This document shows, one piece after another, positions 8,940 to 18,449 of a stretch of DNA of 64,000 nucleotides. Positions within the stretch are counted from its first letter, which is position 1; every line of letters starts with the position of its first letter. Both the position numbers and the translations under genes were made by a program. Where the stretch lies: positions 1,035,280 to 1,099,279 of the forward strand of contig NZ_JAGYPG010000002.1 in assembly GCF_018343625.1 (NCBI RefSeq), read 5' to 3'. The notes beneath the pieces were generated by a model, which was given only the letters and a program-made list of their open reading frames with translations, had not been told where the DNA came from and ran no database searches. Source of the stretch: Lederbergia citri (GTDB lineage Bacteria > Bacillota > Bacilli > Bacillales > Bacillaceae_C).

Positions 8940-10481
8940 TTAACCTATATTATCCATTCTCTTCCGATAATCTGACGGAGTATATCCTGTGTATTTCCTA
9001 AACTGTTGACTGAAATATTTAATATCTTCATAACCAACTTGTCTAGCAACATCACTAATTTTAGCTGGTGTCTCTATCAAAATAGATATTGCTTTTTCCA
9101 TTCTTGCATTCTTTACAAACTCAATATAACTTTTGCCAACTTCACGTTTAAACACTTCACTAAAATAATTTGGATTTATGTGAACATAATCGGCAACTTC
9201 CTGTAAAGTAATATTTCGGTCTAGATGATCCTGTATGTATATAATAGCTTTTTGCGTGTAATGTTTATTTTCTTGAGAGAGTTGCAAAAATTTATCTATA
9301 ATTTTTGCGATATATATTCTCATTACTTTTTCAGGATTGATCAACCAAGCACTATTATCTATTAACTTCCACTCCTGGTTTGGCGGGAACTTCCCAAGTG
9401 ATGAAGCTACTCTACTTAACCAACGATATCCAGCTATAATTAAGGATTTTATATACAGTTCAAATGATTCTGGAGTGATTTCTTTATCTTGTTTTAACTG
9501 TGTTAAAAGTTGATTGATCCATTTTTTTGCCTTTTCTTTGCTACCTGATTTTAATATAGTTATAAATTCAGCCTCTTCATCAACCGTACATACTCTTCTC
9601 ATACCTTTTCGTTCTCTGATTTGCTCGTAAAAAACATATCCTTTAAAATCCATTATCCATCTATAATTTACTACTTGCTTAGCATTTGTATATGATTGAT
9701 GAATATCCTCCATCTTCTTTACATTAGAACCAACAGCAATGAATAAATTACAATTTAATTCATGTTCTATCAATTTTATCTTATTTTTCATCCATTCTAT
9801 TTCGCTTTGTAATTGTTTGTTTTTCCTTATTAATAAAACACAATCTTTCCAAAGCAAAACTTCAAATTCACTGGTACCCCCCAACTCTTTTTTCAAAAGA
9901 TCATATAATAATATATAATCTGGTTCACTTATGTTTTGTTCGTGGAGAAATATCAATAAAATTTGTAGTCTTTCATCACTATTCTCCAATTTTAAATTAG
10001 GAAAAGCTGTACAAATTTGAGGATCTGCATGGTTTAAAACTAAACCTTCTAATAAATTTCTTTTTATTACAATCTTTCCTTTTAAATTTTGATCATTCTC
10101 TTCTCTTTTTTTAAAGATTCGTTCCTTTGCCTTAAGTGCAGATTGGATAATTTCCTCCGGTCCGCTTGTTTTTAACAAATATTCATTAACTCCTTCACGG
10201 ATTGCCTTTTGTGCATATGTAAACTCATCGTAGCCAGAAAGGATAATTATTTCAATTTCAGGATATTCCCTCTTTACTTGGCTAGCCATGTCTAAGCCAC
10301 TCATTCCATTCATTTTAATATCCGTAAATATAATATCTGGTAAATCTTTTCTAATTATTTCTAGTCCCTCTTCCGCAGATGCTGCGGGCTCTAATAGTTG
10401 AAATCCATTACCAGCCCAATCGATTACAGAACTCATCCCCTCTCGAATGATTACTTCATCATCGATAATTAATACTTTCAT
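8940..10481 (-). CDS. YesN-type response regulator with AraC helix-turn-helix output
   Basis: 513 residues. The N-terminal receiver domain carries its phosphorylatable Asp in FTDIKMNG near residue 55 and a K in the LLKTSG segment near 105. A long middle region follows, then two AraC-type helix-turn-helix motifs from about 410 to 508 (VADYVHINPNYFSEVFK and ISDVARQVGYEDIKYFSQQF). Regulators of this type activate adjacent sugar ABC transporter genes. It overlaps the kinase gene by 4 bp, which indicates translational coupling, and precedes the binding-protein gene by 135 bp. Confidence 0.92.
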   Translation of the reverse strand: MKVLIIDDEVIIREGMSSVIDWAGNGFQLLEPAASAEEGLEIIRKDLPDIIFTDIKMNGMSGLDMASQVKREYPEIEIIILSGYDEFTYAQKAIREGVNEYLLKTSGPEEIIQSALKAKERIFKKREENDQNLKGKIVIKRNLLEGLVLNHADPQICTAFPNLKLENSDERLQILLIFLHEQNISEPDYILLYDLLKKELGGTSEFEVLLWKDCVLLIRKNKQLQSEIEWMKNKIKLIEHELNCNLFIAVGSNVKKMEDIHQSYTNAKQVVNYRWIMDFKGYVFYEQIRERKGMRRVCTVDEEAEFITILKSGSKEKAKKWINQLLTQLKQDKEITPESFELYIKSLIIAGYRWLSRVASSLGKFPPNQEWKLIDNSAWLINPEKVMRIYIAKIIDKFLQLSQENKHYTQKAIIYIQDHLDRNITLQEVADYVHINPNYFSEVFKREVGKSYIEFVKNARMEKAISILIETPAKISDVARQVGYEDIKYFSQQFRKYTGYTPSDYRKRMDNIG

Positions 10482-12244
10482 TGTGAGGATCCCTCCAAAA
10501 AAGGAATTGCAAATGATATTATTGTTCCTTCATTTTTTTTACTACTAATTTTCAGTCCTGCTGATTGTCCATAGTAAAGAACTAATCTCTTGTGAACATT
10601 TTTTAAACCATAACTCTCTTTTTGAATAGCAATCTTTTTTATTGATTCTTCGTATAATTGTTTATTAATTTTTTTCACTTGTTCTTCATCCATGCCTATT
10701 CCATTATCTGTCACTGAAAACTTCATTTTTGATTCGTCGGATTTCACAACAACCAAGATTTTTCCTTTTCCATTCATTTTTAGTATTCCATGCATGATGG
10801 CGTTTTCAATAATAGGTTGTAATAGAAGTTTTAACATCATTTTGTCTTCAAGGTGTGGCTCTGTAGAAATCTCAAAATCAATTTTATCAGGATACCTTAA
10901 TGACTGTATATTTACGTAGTTTTTGACATGACTAATTTCTTGAGAGACAGCACAGAACTCTTCTCCTCTATTAAGACTGAATCTTAGAAACTCACTTAAC
11001 GAGCTCACCATTTTAGCGGTTTTTTGATCTTTATTCATTAGAGCCATCCATTGAATGGAAGACAACGTATTATATAAAAAATGTGGGTTTATTTGCGCCT
11101 GTAATGCAAGCATATCCATTTCTTTTTTCAAAGCTTCATTTTGTTTTACACGATCCATTAATTTTCGAATACGATTATTAAGTTTGTTATAGCTCTTAAT
11201 CAACTGACCTACTTCATCTTCAGAAGTAACTTTAAGCTTTGATACTTGCAAGGCGGGATTAGGGTTACTAAGGGCCCTAGTTAAAGCTATCAAAGGGCCA
11301 ATTACCTTTTGGGATAAAAATAGCACAAGTCCCGCTGCCAATATTAATGCAAAGGCGACTGCAATTGATGATAAAACTAGGAAATAATGATTCTGATCTA
11401 AATATCCTTTTGCCGGAATCACACCAATTATGCTCCAATTAACATCCGGAATTTTCGAATATAAAATCGTCTTAAGTTCTTTTCCTTTGCCTATCTTTAT
11501 TACACCCGACTCAAGACCCATCCTTCCCAAACTAGGATATAATTCATTAATATCATGGTTTAGCCACTTTTTCGATGACCCGGCAATGATTTGATTGTTT
11601 TCATTTAATAATAAAACGGTTCCATCATTAGCCAAATCATTATTGAGTAATTGCTTTGTTATATAATTCATATCAAGACTTATAGATAAATAGCCAACAT
11701 TTTCAAACTTATGTAGAGTTCGAATTGGTCTCGACAACGTAAGTACCCTTTGATATCCTACCGGAGTCATACCTTCATCGAGAGAAGACCACCATTTAGA
11801 ATTTACATGATTGGAATCCATATATTTTTCAACTAAGTTTTGGTCAACATTTTGTATTTTGGCGGTTGCCGTAATGACAGGACCACCGTTTGTTGATTTT
11901 AGGTATATATTCGAAATATATTTTTTAGAAAAAGTTAAATTTGTTAAAAAGCCGGAGATAGAGGATTTTTCTATTACACCTTTTTCCGGATTTGATAGGT
12001 AACTTTGAATCTGATCATTTCCAATAAGAAATATGGACATATTCTCAACATCTACTAACATAAATTCCATATTTGTTTTTAGTAGTTGCAACGTATCTGC
12101 CCCAGACATGATTGCTTTTTCTTCTGAAAGTTTTGCGGCAATTTTGTAAGAATATATTCCAAGAAAAAGAATGGGTATTAATATAGAAACAAGAGTCATC
12201 GCCGTTAGCTTCTGTTTTAATGAATAACGGTTTAAAAACTTCAT
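10478..12244 (-). CDS. YesM-type sensor histidine kinase
   Basis: 588 residues. Membrane segments lie near residues 15-35 and 285-310 and flank an extracellular Cache-like sensor of about 250 residues. A HAMP segment comes next. The His_kinase box QINPHFLYNTL lies near residue 387, with the ATPase domain (DNGIGM near 525) at the C-terminus. This is the LytS/YesM class that pairs with AraC-type regulators. It overlaps the regulator gene by 4 bp. The extracellular sensor may detect the sugar or its binding protein (inference). Confidence 0.92.
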   Translation of the reverse strand: MKFLNRYSLKQKLTAMTLVSILIPILFLGIYSYKIAAKLSEEKAIMSGADTLQLLKTNMEFMLVDVENMSIFLIGNDQIQSYLSNPEKGVIEKSSISGFLTNLTFSKKYISNIYLKSTNGGPVITATAKIQNVDQNLVEKYMDSNHVNSKWWSSLDEGMTPVGYQRVLTLSRPIRTLHKFENVGYLSISLDMNYITKQLLNNDLANDGTVLLLNENNQIIAGSSKKWLNHDINELYPSLGRMGLESGVIKIGKGKELKTILYSKIPDVNWSIIGVIPAKGYLDQNHYFLVLSSIAVAFALILAAGLVLFLSQKVIGPLIALTRALSNPNPALQVSKLKVTSEDEVGQLIKSYNKLNNRIRKLMDRVKQNEALKKEMDMLALQAQINPHFLYNTLSSIQWMALMNKDQKTAKMVSSLSEFLRFSLNRGEEFCAVSQEISHVKNYVNIQSLRYPDKIDFEISTEPHLEDKMMLKLLLQPIIENAIMHGILKMNGKGKILVVVKSDESKMKFSVTDNGIGMDEEQVKKINKQLYEESIKKIAIQKESYGLKNVHKRLVLYYGQSAGLKISSKKNEGTIISFAIPFLEGSSQ

Positions 12245-12439
12245 TTTTTCAATCCTTTTTAGTTATATACTAGTTGTCGTATTATTCTATCATAAGAAAA
12301 AGTTACAATGTTTATATTATTTACTTTTTTGATATAACTCTTTTAAAATTATTAAGCGTTTTATTTTGAAAAGCGAAAGGAATTTTCTAGACTATTAGAG
12401 AACTAGTAAAAAGATTGAAAATTTAGTGAGGTGCTTTTA

Positions 12440-14140
12440 ATGACAGTAAAATTTGAAGAGTATAAGTATACAAGGCCAAACATGGAAGAAGCTGAAGCAG
12501 CTTTCAATGCTGAGCTTGAAAAGTTTAAAAATGCAGCAAGTGTTGAAGAGCAAAGTGATGCGATGAATAAAATAAACGAAATTCGCAATGATCTAGGGAC
12601 GATGTTCAATATTTGTTATATTCGACACACGATTGATACGAATGATGAATTTTACAAAAATGAAAATGACTATATGGATGAAATTTCTCCTATTATAGAA
12701 GGCTTCACATCTAAATTCTATGAAGCATTAGTTTCTTCAAAGTTTCGTTCTGAATTAGAAAATAAATTTGGAAAACAGTTGTTTGATTTAGCTGAATGTC
12801 AGCTAAAAACATTTTCTCCTGAGATCATTCCTCTTTTGCAAAAAGAAAACAAGCTTTCGTCTGAGTACACAAAGCTTGTCGCATCTGCAAAAATCATGTT
12901 TGAGGGGGAAGAAAGAACCCTTGCCCTGATTGACCCTTTTATGGAATCAAAGGACCGTGAAATAAGGAAAAAAGCAAGTGAAGCAAAGTTTGGATTTTTT
13001 GCAGAGCATGAAGAAGAATTCGACCGTATTTACGATGAGTTAGTAAAAGTTAGAACAGAAATTGCTAAGAAGCTTGGGTTTAAGAACTTTGTTGAACTTG
13101 CCTACTATCGTTTGTCTCGTACAGACTATAATGGAGAAATGGTTGCAACATTCCGTAATCAAGTAAAAGAATACATCGTACCACTTGCGTCTAAATTACG
13201 TACACGTCAGCAGGAGCGAATCGGTGTTGATAAACTAAAATTTTATGATGAAGGATTTCAATTTGTTTCCGGTAATGCAACTCCAAAGGGTTCACCAGAA
13301 TGGATTATCGATAATGGCAAGAAAATGTATTCTGAGTTGTCAACGGAGACAGACGAATTCTTCTCCTTTATGAATGAAAATGACTTGATGGACTTAGTAG
13401 CTAAAAAAGGAAAAGCAAGCGGCGGTTATTGTACGTATATAGAAAACTATAAAGCTCCATTTATTTTCTCTAATTTTAATGGCACTTCTGGAGATATTGA
13501 CGTTTTGACCCACGAAGCGGGACATGCTTTCCAAGTTTATTCAAGCCGTCAATTTGAAATTCCTGAATATAGCTGGCCAACCTATGAAGCTTGTGAAATC
13601 CATTCAATGAGTATGGAATTTTTCACTTGGCCGTGGATGGAACTATTCTTTCAAGAGGAAACAGATAAGTACAAATTCTCGCACCTTAGTGGAGCTCTAT
13701 TATTTTTACCATACGGTGTTGCAGTTGATGAGTTTCAGCATTTTGTCTATGAAAATCCTGATGCAACTCCTGCTGAGAGAAAGCAAGCATGGAAAGAAAT
13801 CGAAGAAAAATATTTACCGCATCGTGATTATGATGGAAACGAATATTTAGAGAACGGTGGATTTTGGCAGCGACAAGGTCATATTTATGAATCACCATTT
13901 TATTACATTGATTATACACTCGCGCAAATTTGTGCATTCCAATTTTGGAAAAAGTCACAAGAGAACCATGAAGAAGCTTGGAAAGATTATATCCACCTTT
14001 GTAAGCAAGGTGGCAGTAAATCCTTTACTGGCTTAGTGAAAGAGGCTAATCTGATTTCACCATTCGAAGAAGGTTGTGTGGCATCTGTCGTTGGGACGAT
14101 TCAGACTTGGTTAGATCAAGTTGATGATAAAGCACTATAA
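12440..14140 (+). CDS. M3 family oligoendopeptidase (PepF-like)
   Basis: About 566 residues. The zinc metallopeptidase motif HEAGH lies in DVLTHEAGHAFQVY near residue 360, with the downstream Glu supplied by the ACEIHSMSMEF segment. The family cleaves short peptides in the cytosol. No signal peptide. Start at ATG 12440, since GAGGTG stands 6 nt upstream; a GTG at 12431 is in frame but lies inside the ribosome site. It is monocistronic, transcribed away from the sensor kinase, with a strong terminator 60 bp after the stop. Confidence 0.92.
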   Translation: MTVKFEEYKYTRPNMEEAEAAFNAELEKFKNAASVEEQSDAMNKINEIRNDLGTMFNICYIRHTIDTNDEFYKNENDYMDEISPIIEGFTSKFYEALVSSKFRSELENKFGKQLFDLAECQLKTFSPEIIPLLQKENKLSSEYTKLVASAKIMFEGEERTLALIDPFMESKDREIRKKASEAKFGFFAEHEEEFDRIYDELVKVRTEIAKKLGFKNFVELAYYRLSRTDYNGEMVATFRNQVKEYIVPLASKLRTRQQERIGVDKLKFYDEGFQFVSGNATPKGSPEWIIDNGKKMYSELSTETDEFFSFMNENDLMDLVAKKGKASGGYCTYIENYKAPFIFSNFNGTSGDIDVLTHEAGHAFQVYSSRQFEIPEYSWPTYEACEIHSMSMEFFTWPWMELFFQEETDKYKFSHLSGALLFLPYGVAVDEFQHFVYENPDATPAERKQAWKEIEEKYLPHRDYDGNEYLENGGFWQRQGHIYESPFYYIDYTLAQICAFQFWKKSQENHEEAWKDYIHLCKQGGSKSFTGLVKEANLISPFEEGCVASVVGTIQTWLDQVDDKAL

Positions 14141-14201
14141 AATGAGAAACCCCTCTTTAGATTTTTATCAAGACCTCTAAAAAGGAAAGACTTATAAATT
14201 G

Positions 14202-14252
14202 AAGGACATTACATATTAGTTATGACTAATATGTAATGTCCTTTTCTTATTC
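14202..14252 (+). terminator. Strong terminator after the M3 peptidase gene
   Basis: Perfect 19-bp inverted repeat (AAGGACATTACATATTAGT and its complement) with a 4-nt loop, followed by TTCTTATTC. It is unusually long for a bacterial terminator. Confidence 0.8.
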
Positions 14253-14372
14253 AATCGCGCCCTTTTACCTTTATTAAAGTAAAGCACCAGTTCGTGGAAT
14301 TAAAAACAAGAGCCGCCAACCAATAATTAGCTTCAGTTCTTGCTTAAAAGTTCCTCGGTCAGCTCCGGCGCC

Positions 14373-14723
14373 TCAAAATACTTGACGCAATTCAATCTGA
14401 CCTTCCCCATGTCCTTGCGGGTCCGGCATCCGCATGGCCCACTCGATAGCTTCTTCCCTTGACTTCACATCAATCAGAATGAACCCGGCAATCAATTCTT
14501 TCGTTTCCGTAAATGGGCCATCCGTAACCACCGGCTTTTCCCCTGGTTTCGGAAAAGAAATGCGAATCCCATTTGAACTTGGATGAAGTCCTTTAGCCAT
14601 AACCCGAACGCCCGCCTTAACTAGTTCCTCATTGTACTTATCCATAGCTTCCATGAGCTCTGGGTTTGGGAGATTTGCGCCTTCCGAATTCTTCGAGGCT
14701 TTGACAATCAACATAAACAGCAT
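14373..14723 (-). CDS. YCII-related (DGPF-domain) protein
   Basis: 116 residues of the YCII/DGPF family, recognised by the motif TDGPFTETKELIAGF near residue 70 and the segment AIEWAMRMPDP. Family members are small ferredoxin-like fold proteins, often linked to ECF sigma factors in other bacteria; their chemistry is mostly unknown. Start at ATG 14723 is set by AAGGAGG 8 nt upstream. GC content is higher than in the neighbours and it stands alone between two non-coding stretches, which could mean recent acquisition. I assign no function. Confidence 0.8.
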   Translation of the reverse strand: MLFMLIVKASKNSEGANLPNPELMEAMDKYNEELVKAGVRVMAKGLHPSSNGIRISFPKPGEKPVVTDGPFTETKELIAGFILIDVKSREEAIEWAMRMPDPQGHGEGQIELRQVF

Positions 14724-14753
14724 AACAATTTCCTCCTTCTTTTTTAGAGGCAA

Positions 14754-15187
14754 AAATTGACCTCTTTATAAATACAACGATCCGGTATCTTCAAAATCGA
14801 CATATTGATAAAAAATAAGAGAAATTCTAAAAGAATGGCTGCTAATTTACCCTTAAATCCTATTCAACTTGGTAACTCGGATTTTAGTCCGCTTTACTGA
14901 CATGTTCGCTCATTAATTTTCCTGACCCCAGAATCCCCCCTATTTTGGCTTCAAATAGTTGGCAAGCGTAACACCTGGTTTCGTTTCTTTAGCAAGTTTA
15001 CTGATACCCCAAACATTGGTAAGACTGTCAAAAACAATAAATTGTTTAAAGATAACTATTACACTCCTCAAATTGCACTTTCACCCTAATTTTACCAGTA
15101 AATATAAGCAAATGAGCATAAATTCTCGTTCATAGCCAAAAATATTCATAAAAAAACTCTTTTCACAATAGAAAAGAGTCGTAAGCC
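14754..15187. other. Long intergenic stretch with a possible gene remnant
   Basis: 434 bp between the YCII-like and FMN reductase genes. The only structure I see is a short minus-strand frame at 14940-15071 (listed separately). The rest shows no convincing gene, repeat or hairpin. Confidence 0.4.
14940..15071 (-). pseudogene. Possible remnant or small gene of unknown function
   Basis: A 43-codon frame opens with TTG and ends with TAG. Its C-terminal part (WGISKLAKETKPGVTLANYL) looks protein-like. A GGAG sequence near 15064 is followed at the proper distance by no usable start codon, which suggests a decayed small gene. I do not recognise the family. Confidence 0.25.
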
Positions 15188-15733
15188 TTAATAATCACTA
15201 CCCAACCGCTCTGTCATCTCGACAAGCATCTTTCCAAAATCCATAATTCTTTCCTTCACTCGCTTATCGATGATGATATTATCCTCAGGATCAAAGTGGT
15301 CAAAGTTAACAAATACATTTTTTGGAGGAATAATCCCACCAAGAAAACGAATGATCGGCTCCAAATTGTATTGCGCCACCATAAAATGTTTTTCCGAACC
15401 TGCATTGGAAATATAACCGACAACTTTACCATTAAAAGCTCGCTCTGGCATTAGATCCAACAAGTTTTTTAAGCTCCCAGAAATCGAAGCCTGATAAATC
15501 GGCGTACCAATCACCATACCATCCGCTTTCAAAATCTTTTTCACGACTGTTTGGGTCTCATCATTATAATAAGATAACGGCAAGCCTTGCATAAACTCTA
15601 TATCAAAATCCTTTAGATCAATTAACTCAAATTCTACATCCGAATTGGCTTTCTTCGCAGCATATAAACAATCGTAAACCATTTGTGATGTTTTTTGACC
15701 TGAAAGCGCACCGGAAATACCGACAATCCTCAA
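15188..15733 (-). CDS. NADPH-dependent FMN reductase family flavoprotein
   Basis: About 181 residues with a flavodoxin-like fold. The N-terminal GISGALSGQKTS loop binds the FMN phosphate. GTPIYQASISGSLKNLLDLM near residue 80 is the classical motif of SsuE/azoreductase-type reductases. These enzymes reduce FMN or quinones with NAD(P)H. A TTG at 15733, preceded by GGAGGAGG, is the probable start; the longer frame to 15751 would read through the ribosome site. Single gene. Which acceptor it reduces is unknown. Confidence 0.85.
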   Translation of the reverse strand: MRIVGISGALSGQKTSQMVYDCLYAAKKANSDVEFELIDLKDFDIEFMQGLPLSYYNDETQTVVKKILKADGMVIGTPIYQASISGSLKNLLDLMPERAFNGKVVGYISNAGSEKHFMVAQYNLEPIIRFLGGIIPPKNVFVNFDHFDPEDNIIIDKRVKERIMDFGKMLVEMTERLGSDY

Positions 15734-15885
15734 AAGACCTCCTCCAATCAAACTTCAAATTCTATATCTTATTATATCCTTCTTCCAATTCCTTGTCAGA
15801 TTCAGGTGATTTTCCGATAATTAGCTGGTATGTAGTGTTGATATAATAATAAATATCTATTTAAAAATCTAATATTCATAGAAAA

Positions 15886-15923
15886 GAGGATACATGCCCA
15901 TTTATTGAACATAATATCCCCTC
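15886..15923 (-). terminator. Weak terminator candidate after the pseudouridine synthase gene
   Basis: Minus-strand imperfect hairpin (GAGGGGATA...ATG with CAT..TATCCTC) followed by TTTTC. It lies 24 bp after the stop codon. Confidence 0.4.
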
Positions 15924-15946
15924 ATTAGTTTATTTAATCAACCTTA

Positions 15947-16654
15947 TTATTTTTTCCTAGATGTAAACTCTCTTACCTCTTCCTCAGTCAAATCCCGCCA
16001 TTTCCCAATTGGAAGATTGTTCAAGCTAATATGTGCAATTCGAACTCGCTTCAGCTTGATAACTTTGTAGCCAAAATGAGAACACATTCTTCTAATTTGA
16101 CGGTTGAGACCTTGCGAAAGGGTAATTTTAAAGCTTCGATCATTGATTTTTACGACCTTACATTTCTTCGTTGTGGTATATGCTTTCTTTACAGGATTGA
16201 ATATCCTAACCCCGTTGGCCAAGGCATCGATAAATGTTGGGGAAATATTTTTGTTTACTGTTACTATATAATCTTTCTCATGTTGATTTTCTTCTCGTAA
16301 AATTTCATTCACAATACTTCCGTCACTCGTAAGTAAAATGAGTCCTTCTGAATCTTTATCAAGCCTTCCAATAGGAAAAATCCGCTCGGGATGATTGACA
16401 AAATCAATAATATTTCCTTCAATATGCCTTTCTGTCGTACAGGTAATACCAACCGGCTTATTCAAGGCGATATAAACATCTTTGTGTTTCTTTTTCAAAA
16501 GCTTACCTTCAACTTCTACTTTATCTTCCGGCCCGACGGTAAGTCCTAGAACGGCTATTTCTCCGTTTACCTTTACCTTTTTCTGGGCGATCAATTCGTC
16601 TGCTTTTCTTCTCGAGCAAAGACCTGTTGAGCTAATATAATTATTCAGCCGCAT
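15947..16654 (-). CDS. 23S rRNA pseudouridine synthase, RluF/RsuA family
   Basis: About 235 residues. An S4 RNA-binding domain (residues 1-60, LCSRRKADELI) precedes an RsuA-type catalytic domain with the Asp in GRLDKDSEGLILLTSDG near residue 105. RQIRRMCSHFGY near 195 is the conserved C-terminal motif. RluF modifies a uridine in 23S rRNA (established for E. coli); the target here is inferred from similarity. Start at ATG 16654 follows AGGGGG by 5 nt; an earlier ATG at 16690 lacks such a site. Ends about 40 bp upstream of the exported deacetylase gene on the same strand. Confidence 0.85.
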   Translation of the reverse strand: MRLNNYISSTGLCSRRKADELIAQKKVKVNGEIAVLGLTVGPEDKVEVEGKLLKKKHKDVYIALNKPVGITCTTERHIEGNIIDFVNHPERIFPIGRLDKDSEGLILLTSDGSIVNEILREENQHEKDYIVTVNKNISPTFIDALANGVRIFNPVKKAYTTTKKCKVVKINDRSFKITLSQGLNRQIRRMCSHFGYKVIKLKRVRIAHISLNNLPIGKWRDLTEEEVREFTSRKK

Positions 16655-16694
16655 ATAAGCCCCCTGTTGACACTTGGTAGAAAACATCATAAAT

Positions 16695-16723
16695 GAAAAG
16701 ACATGCCAATGTCAAAGCATGTC
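16695..16723 (-). terminator. Terminator of the exported deacetylase gene
   Basis: Minus-strand stem GACATGC / GCATGTC with a 10-nt loop followed by TTTTC. It overlaps the last bases of the coding region. Confidence 0.7.
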
Positions 16724-17456
16724 ACTTTCCGTGAACCAAATTCACAAATTCCTCCATTGTAGTCGAATACTTTACATAGAGTCTTGGCAAAAGATACCGT
16801 TCATCTTTCATTCCTTTTTCAATAAAATATTCTGGAATGGTCGTCAGTCCAAAGGAATAATATTTTTTCGTTTCCGCCAAAACTTTGTCATTGTAATCTC
16901 CATACGGATAAGCAAGAGCGATTACGGGCTGGCCAGTCATACGCTGAATTTTTTCTTTCGATTCTTTCAATTCATACTGATAATCTTTTACCTTCGTTAA
17001 ATCTGGACGAGTGGCAGTATGGGACTGAATTGAAAAAAATCCGGAATCTGCCAACATTTTTAGCTCAGATTTTGATAGGCGATTTGAACGGCCGACAAAA
17101 TCGGATATCACGAACATGGTACCCCTAGGTTTAAAATGGGCCGTCTCTAGTTTTTTAAAAATAGCAAAGACATTTAAATTGTTTTTATATCCATCATCAA
17201 ACGTAATAAAAATAGGTTTATCTACGTTTTTGGTATCATTCCATTGCTCAAATGTTAATAAAGTAAAGCCATGGTCCCTCAAATACATCATTTGTTTCTC
17301 AAAATTCTCCGGACTTACATATAACTCTTTGGAACCGTGGCCTTTAAATTCATCGATGGAATGGTATATTAAGATTGGAATTTTCGTTTCACCCGATGCC
17401 GTTGATGGATGTATTAATATAAAAACACTTAAAAGGAATAAGGCAAGGTTCTTCAT
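16722..17456 (-). CDS. Exported NodB polysaccharide deacetylase-like protein with altered metal site
   Basis: 244 residues with a signal peptide (hydrophobic residues 4-20). The NodB domain is seen in FITFDDGYKNN near residue 95, SHTATRPDL near 150 and LAYPYGDYN near 185. In the family the second motif is usually H-T/S-x-x-H; here the second His is Arg (CGT instead of CAT), so the three-ligand metal site is incomplete. The protein may be catalytically weak, use another ligand, or bind glycan only. Resembles YxkH-type proteins of Bacillus. Lies 21 bp downstream of tatC on the same strand. Confidence 0.82.
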   Translation of the reverse strand: MKNLALFLLSVFILIHPSTASGETKIPILIYHSIDEFKGHGSKELYVSPENFEKQMMYLRDHGFTLLTFEQWNDTKNVDKPIFITFDDGYKNNLNVFAIFKKLETAHFKPRGTMFVISDFVGRSNRLSKSELKMLADSGFFSIQSHTATRPDLTKVKDYQYELKESKEKIQRMTGQPVIALAYPYGDYNDKVLAETKKYYSFGLTTIPEYFIEKGMKDERYLLPRLYVKYSTTMEEFVNLVHGK

Positions 17457-17477
17457 AGGAATCCTTCACTCCTGAAG

Positions 17478-18209
17478 TTAAACTTGCGGAACTTGTTCCT
17501 CTGCAAGTTCTTTTCTTTCTTTATTTTGAATAACAAATTTGGAAAGGACGATGCCGATTTCATATAAAATAAACAGTGGAAATAGGACAATCAATTGCGA
17601 TACAAAATCAGGAGGCGTAATGATGGCTGATACAATCGCCATGACGACATATGCATATTTCCTGAAACTTGATAAATGATTTGGTGTGACCAATTCGATT
17701 GCGGTTAAAAACATTAAAACAAACGGAACTTCAAACAGGAAGCCCATTGGAATGGTTGTCATTAAGAGAAAAGAAAAATAGCTTTGAGTCGTAATCATCA
17801 TCTCAAAATTATCAGTACCTAAACTCATTAGGAAATGATATGCAAAGGGAAATACTACGAAGTAACCGAATGAAAGTCCGCATATAAAACTAAGCAGCAT
17901 AGCTGGAATATATTTAATCGCATTTTTGCTTTCCTTATCTGTCAAAGCTGGCTGGATAAAACGCCAAATCAAAAAACCAATATAAGGGGCCGACACGCCT
18001 AAACTTAAGCTGCCTGCAACCCCTGTGTAAAAACGAATAACATCTAATGGTCCGAGCATCGTTAATTTTTGACTCTTTGTAATGAGCGGAATCATCTGCT
18101 GGATAAAAATAATAAAAATGGCGAAGCAAATGATAAAAAAGAGACCAGAATAAATAATCACTTTCCGCAAATCTCCCAAGTGCTCCATTAACGCTTTTTC
18201 TTTATCCAT
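17478..18209 (-). CDS. tatC: Sec-independent protein translocase TatC
   Basis: About 243 residues with six membrane segments. The N-terminal conserved block MEHLGDLRKVI and the P-rich first periplasmic loop mark TatC, which recognises twin-arginine signal peptides. ATG 18209 or the adjacent ATG 18212 may start; GAGG lies 7 nt before the former. It follows tatA by 9 bp. Together with the upstream oxidoreductase and its Tat-signal subunit it forms a dedicated export unit, comparable in logic to the tatAd-tatCd/phoD arrangement of B. subtilis. Confidence 0.95.
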   Translation of the reverse strand: MDKEKALMEHLGDLRKVIIYSGLFFIICFAIFIIFIQQMIPLITKSQKLTMLGPLDVIRFYTGVAGSLSLGVSAPYIGFLIWRFIQPALTDKESKNAIKYIPAMLLSFICGLSFGYFVVFPFAYHFLMSLGTDNFEMMITTQSYFSFLLMTTIPMGFLFEVPFVLMFLTAIELVTPNHLSSFRKYAYVVMAIVSAIITPPDFVSQLIVLFPLFILYEIGIVLSKFVIQNKERKELAEEQVPQV

Positions 18210-18218
18210 CATAAGACC

Positions 18219-18434
18219 TCACTTTTTAATCGGATCGGTGGCTTGCTGAATGACCTCTTCTGCCTTTTTCTCCGTTTCATCGGAACTCATAATTTCATTT
18301 GCGGATTTTTTAAATTCGGACAACGTTTTTCCGAAGGCAGCCCCTATTTCCGGAAGTTTTTTAGGACCAAATACGATAAGCGTAATAATTAAGATGATAA
18401 TTAATCCAGGAACGCCAATTGATTGAAAAAACAT
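18219..18434 (-). CDS. tatA: Sec-independent protein translocase TatA
   Basis: 71 residues: one membrane segment (about 8-25), the hinge [10 protein letters not shown], then an amphipathic helix and a charged tail. TatA forms the pore-like oligomer of the Tat system. Start at ATG 18434, 7 nt after AAAGGAG. It sits between the GMC oxidoreductase gene and tatC; no tatB-like gene is seen, as usual for Firmicutes, where TatA is bifunctional. Confidence 0.95.
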   Translation of the reverse strand: MFFQSIGVPGLIIILIITLIVFGPKKLPEIGAAFGKTLSEFKKSANEIMSSDETEKKAEEVIQQATDPIKK

Positions 18435-18449
18435 ACACATTCTCCTTTG

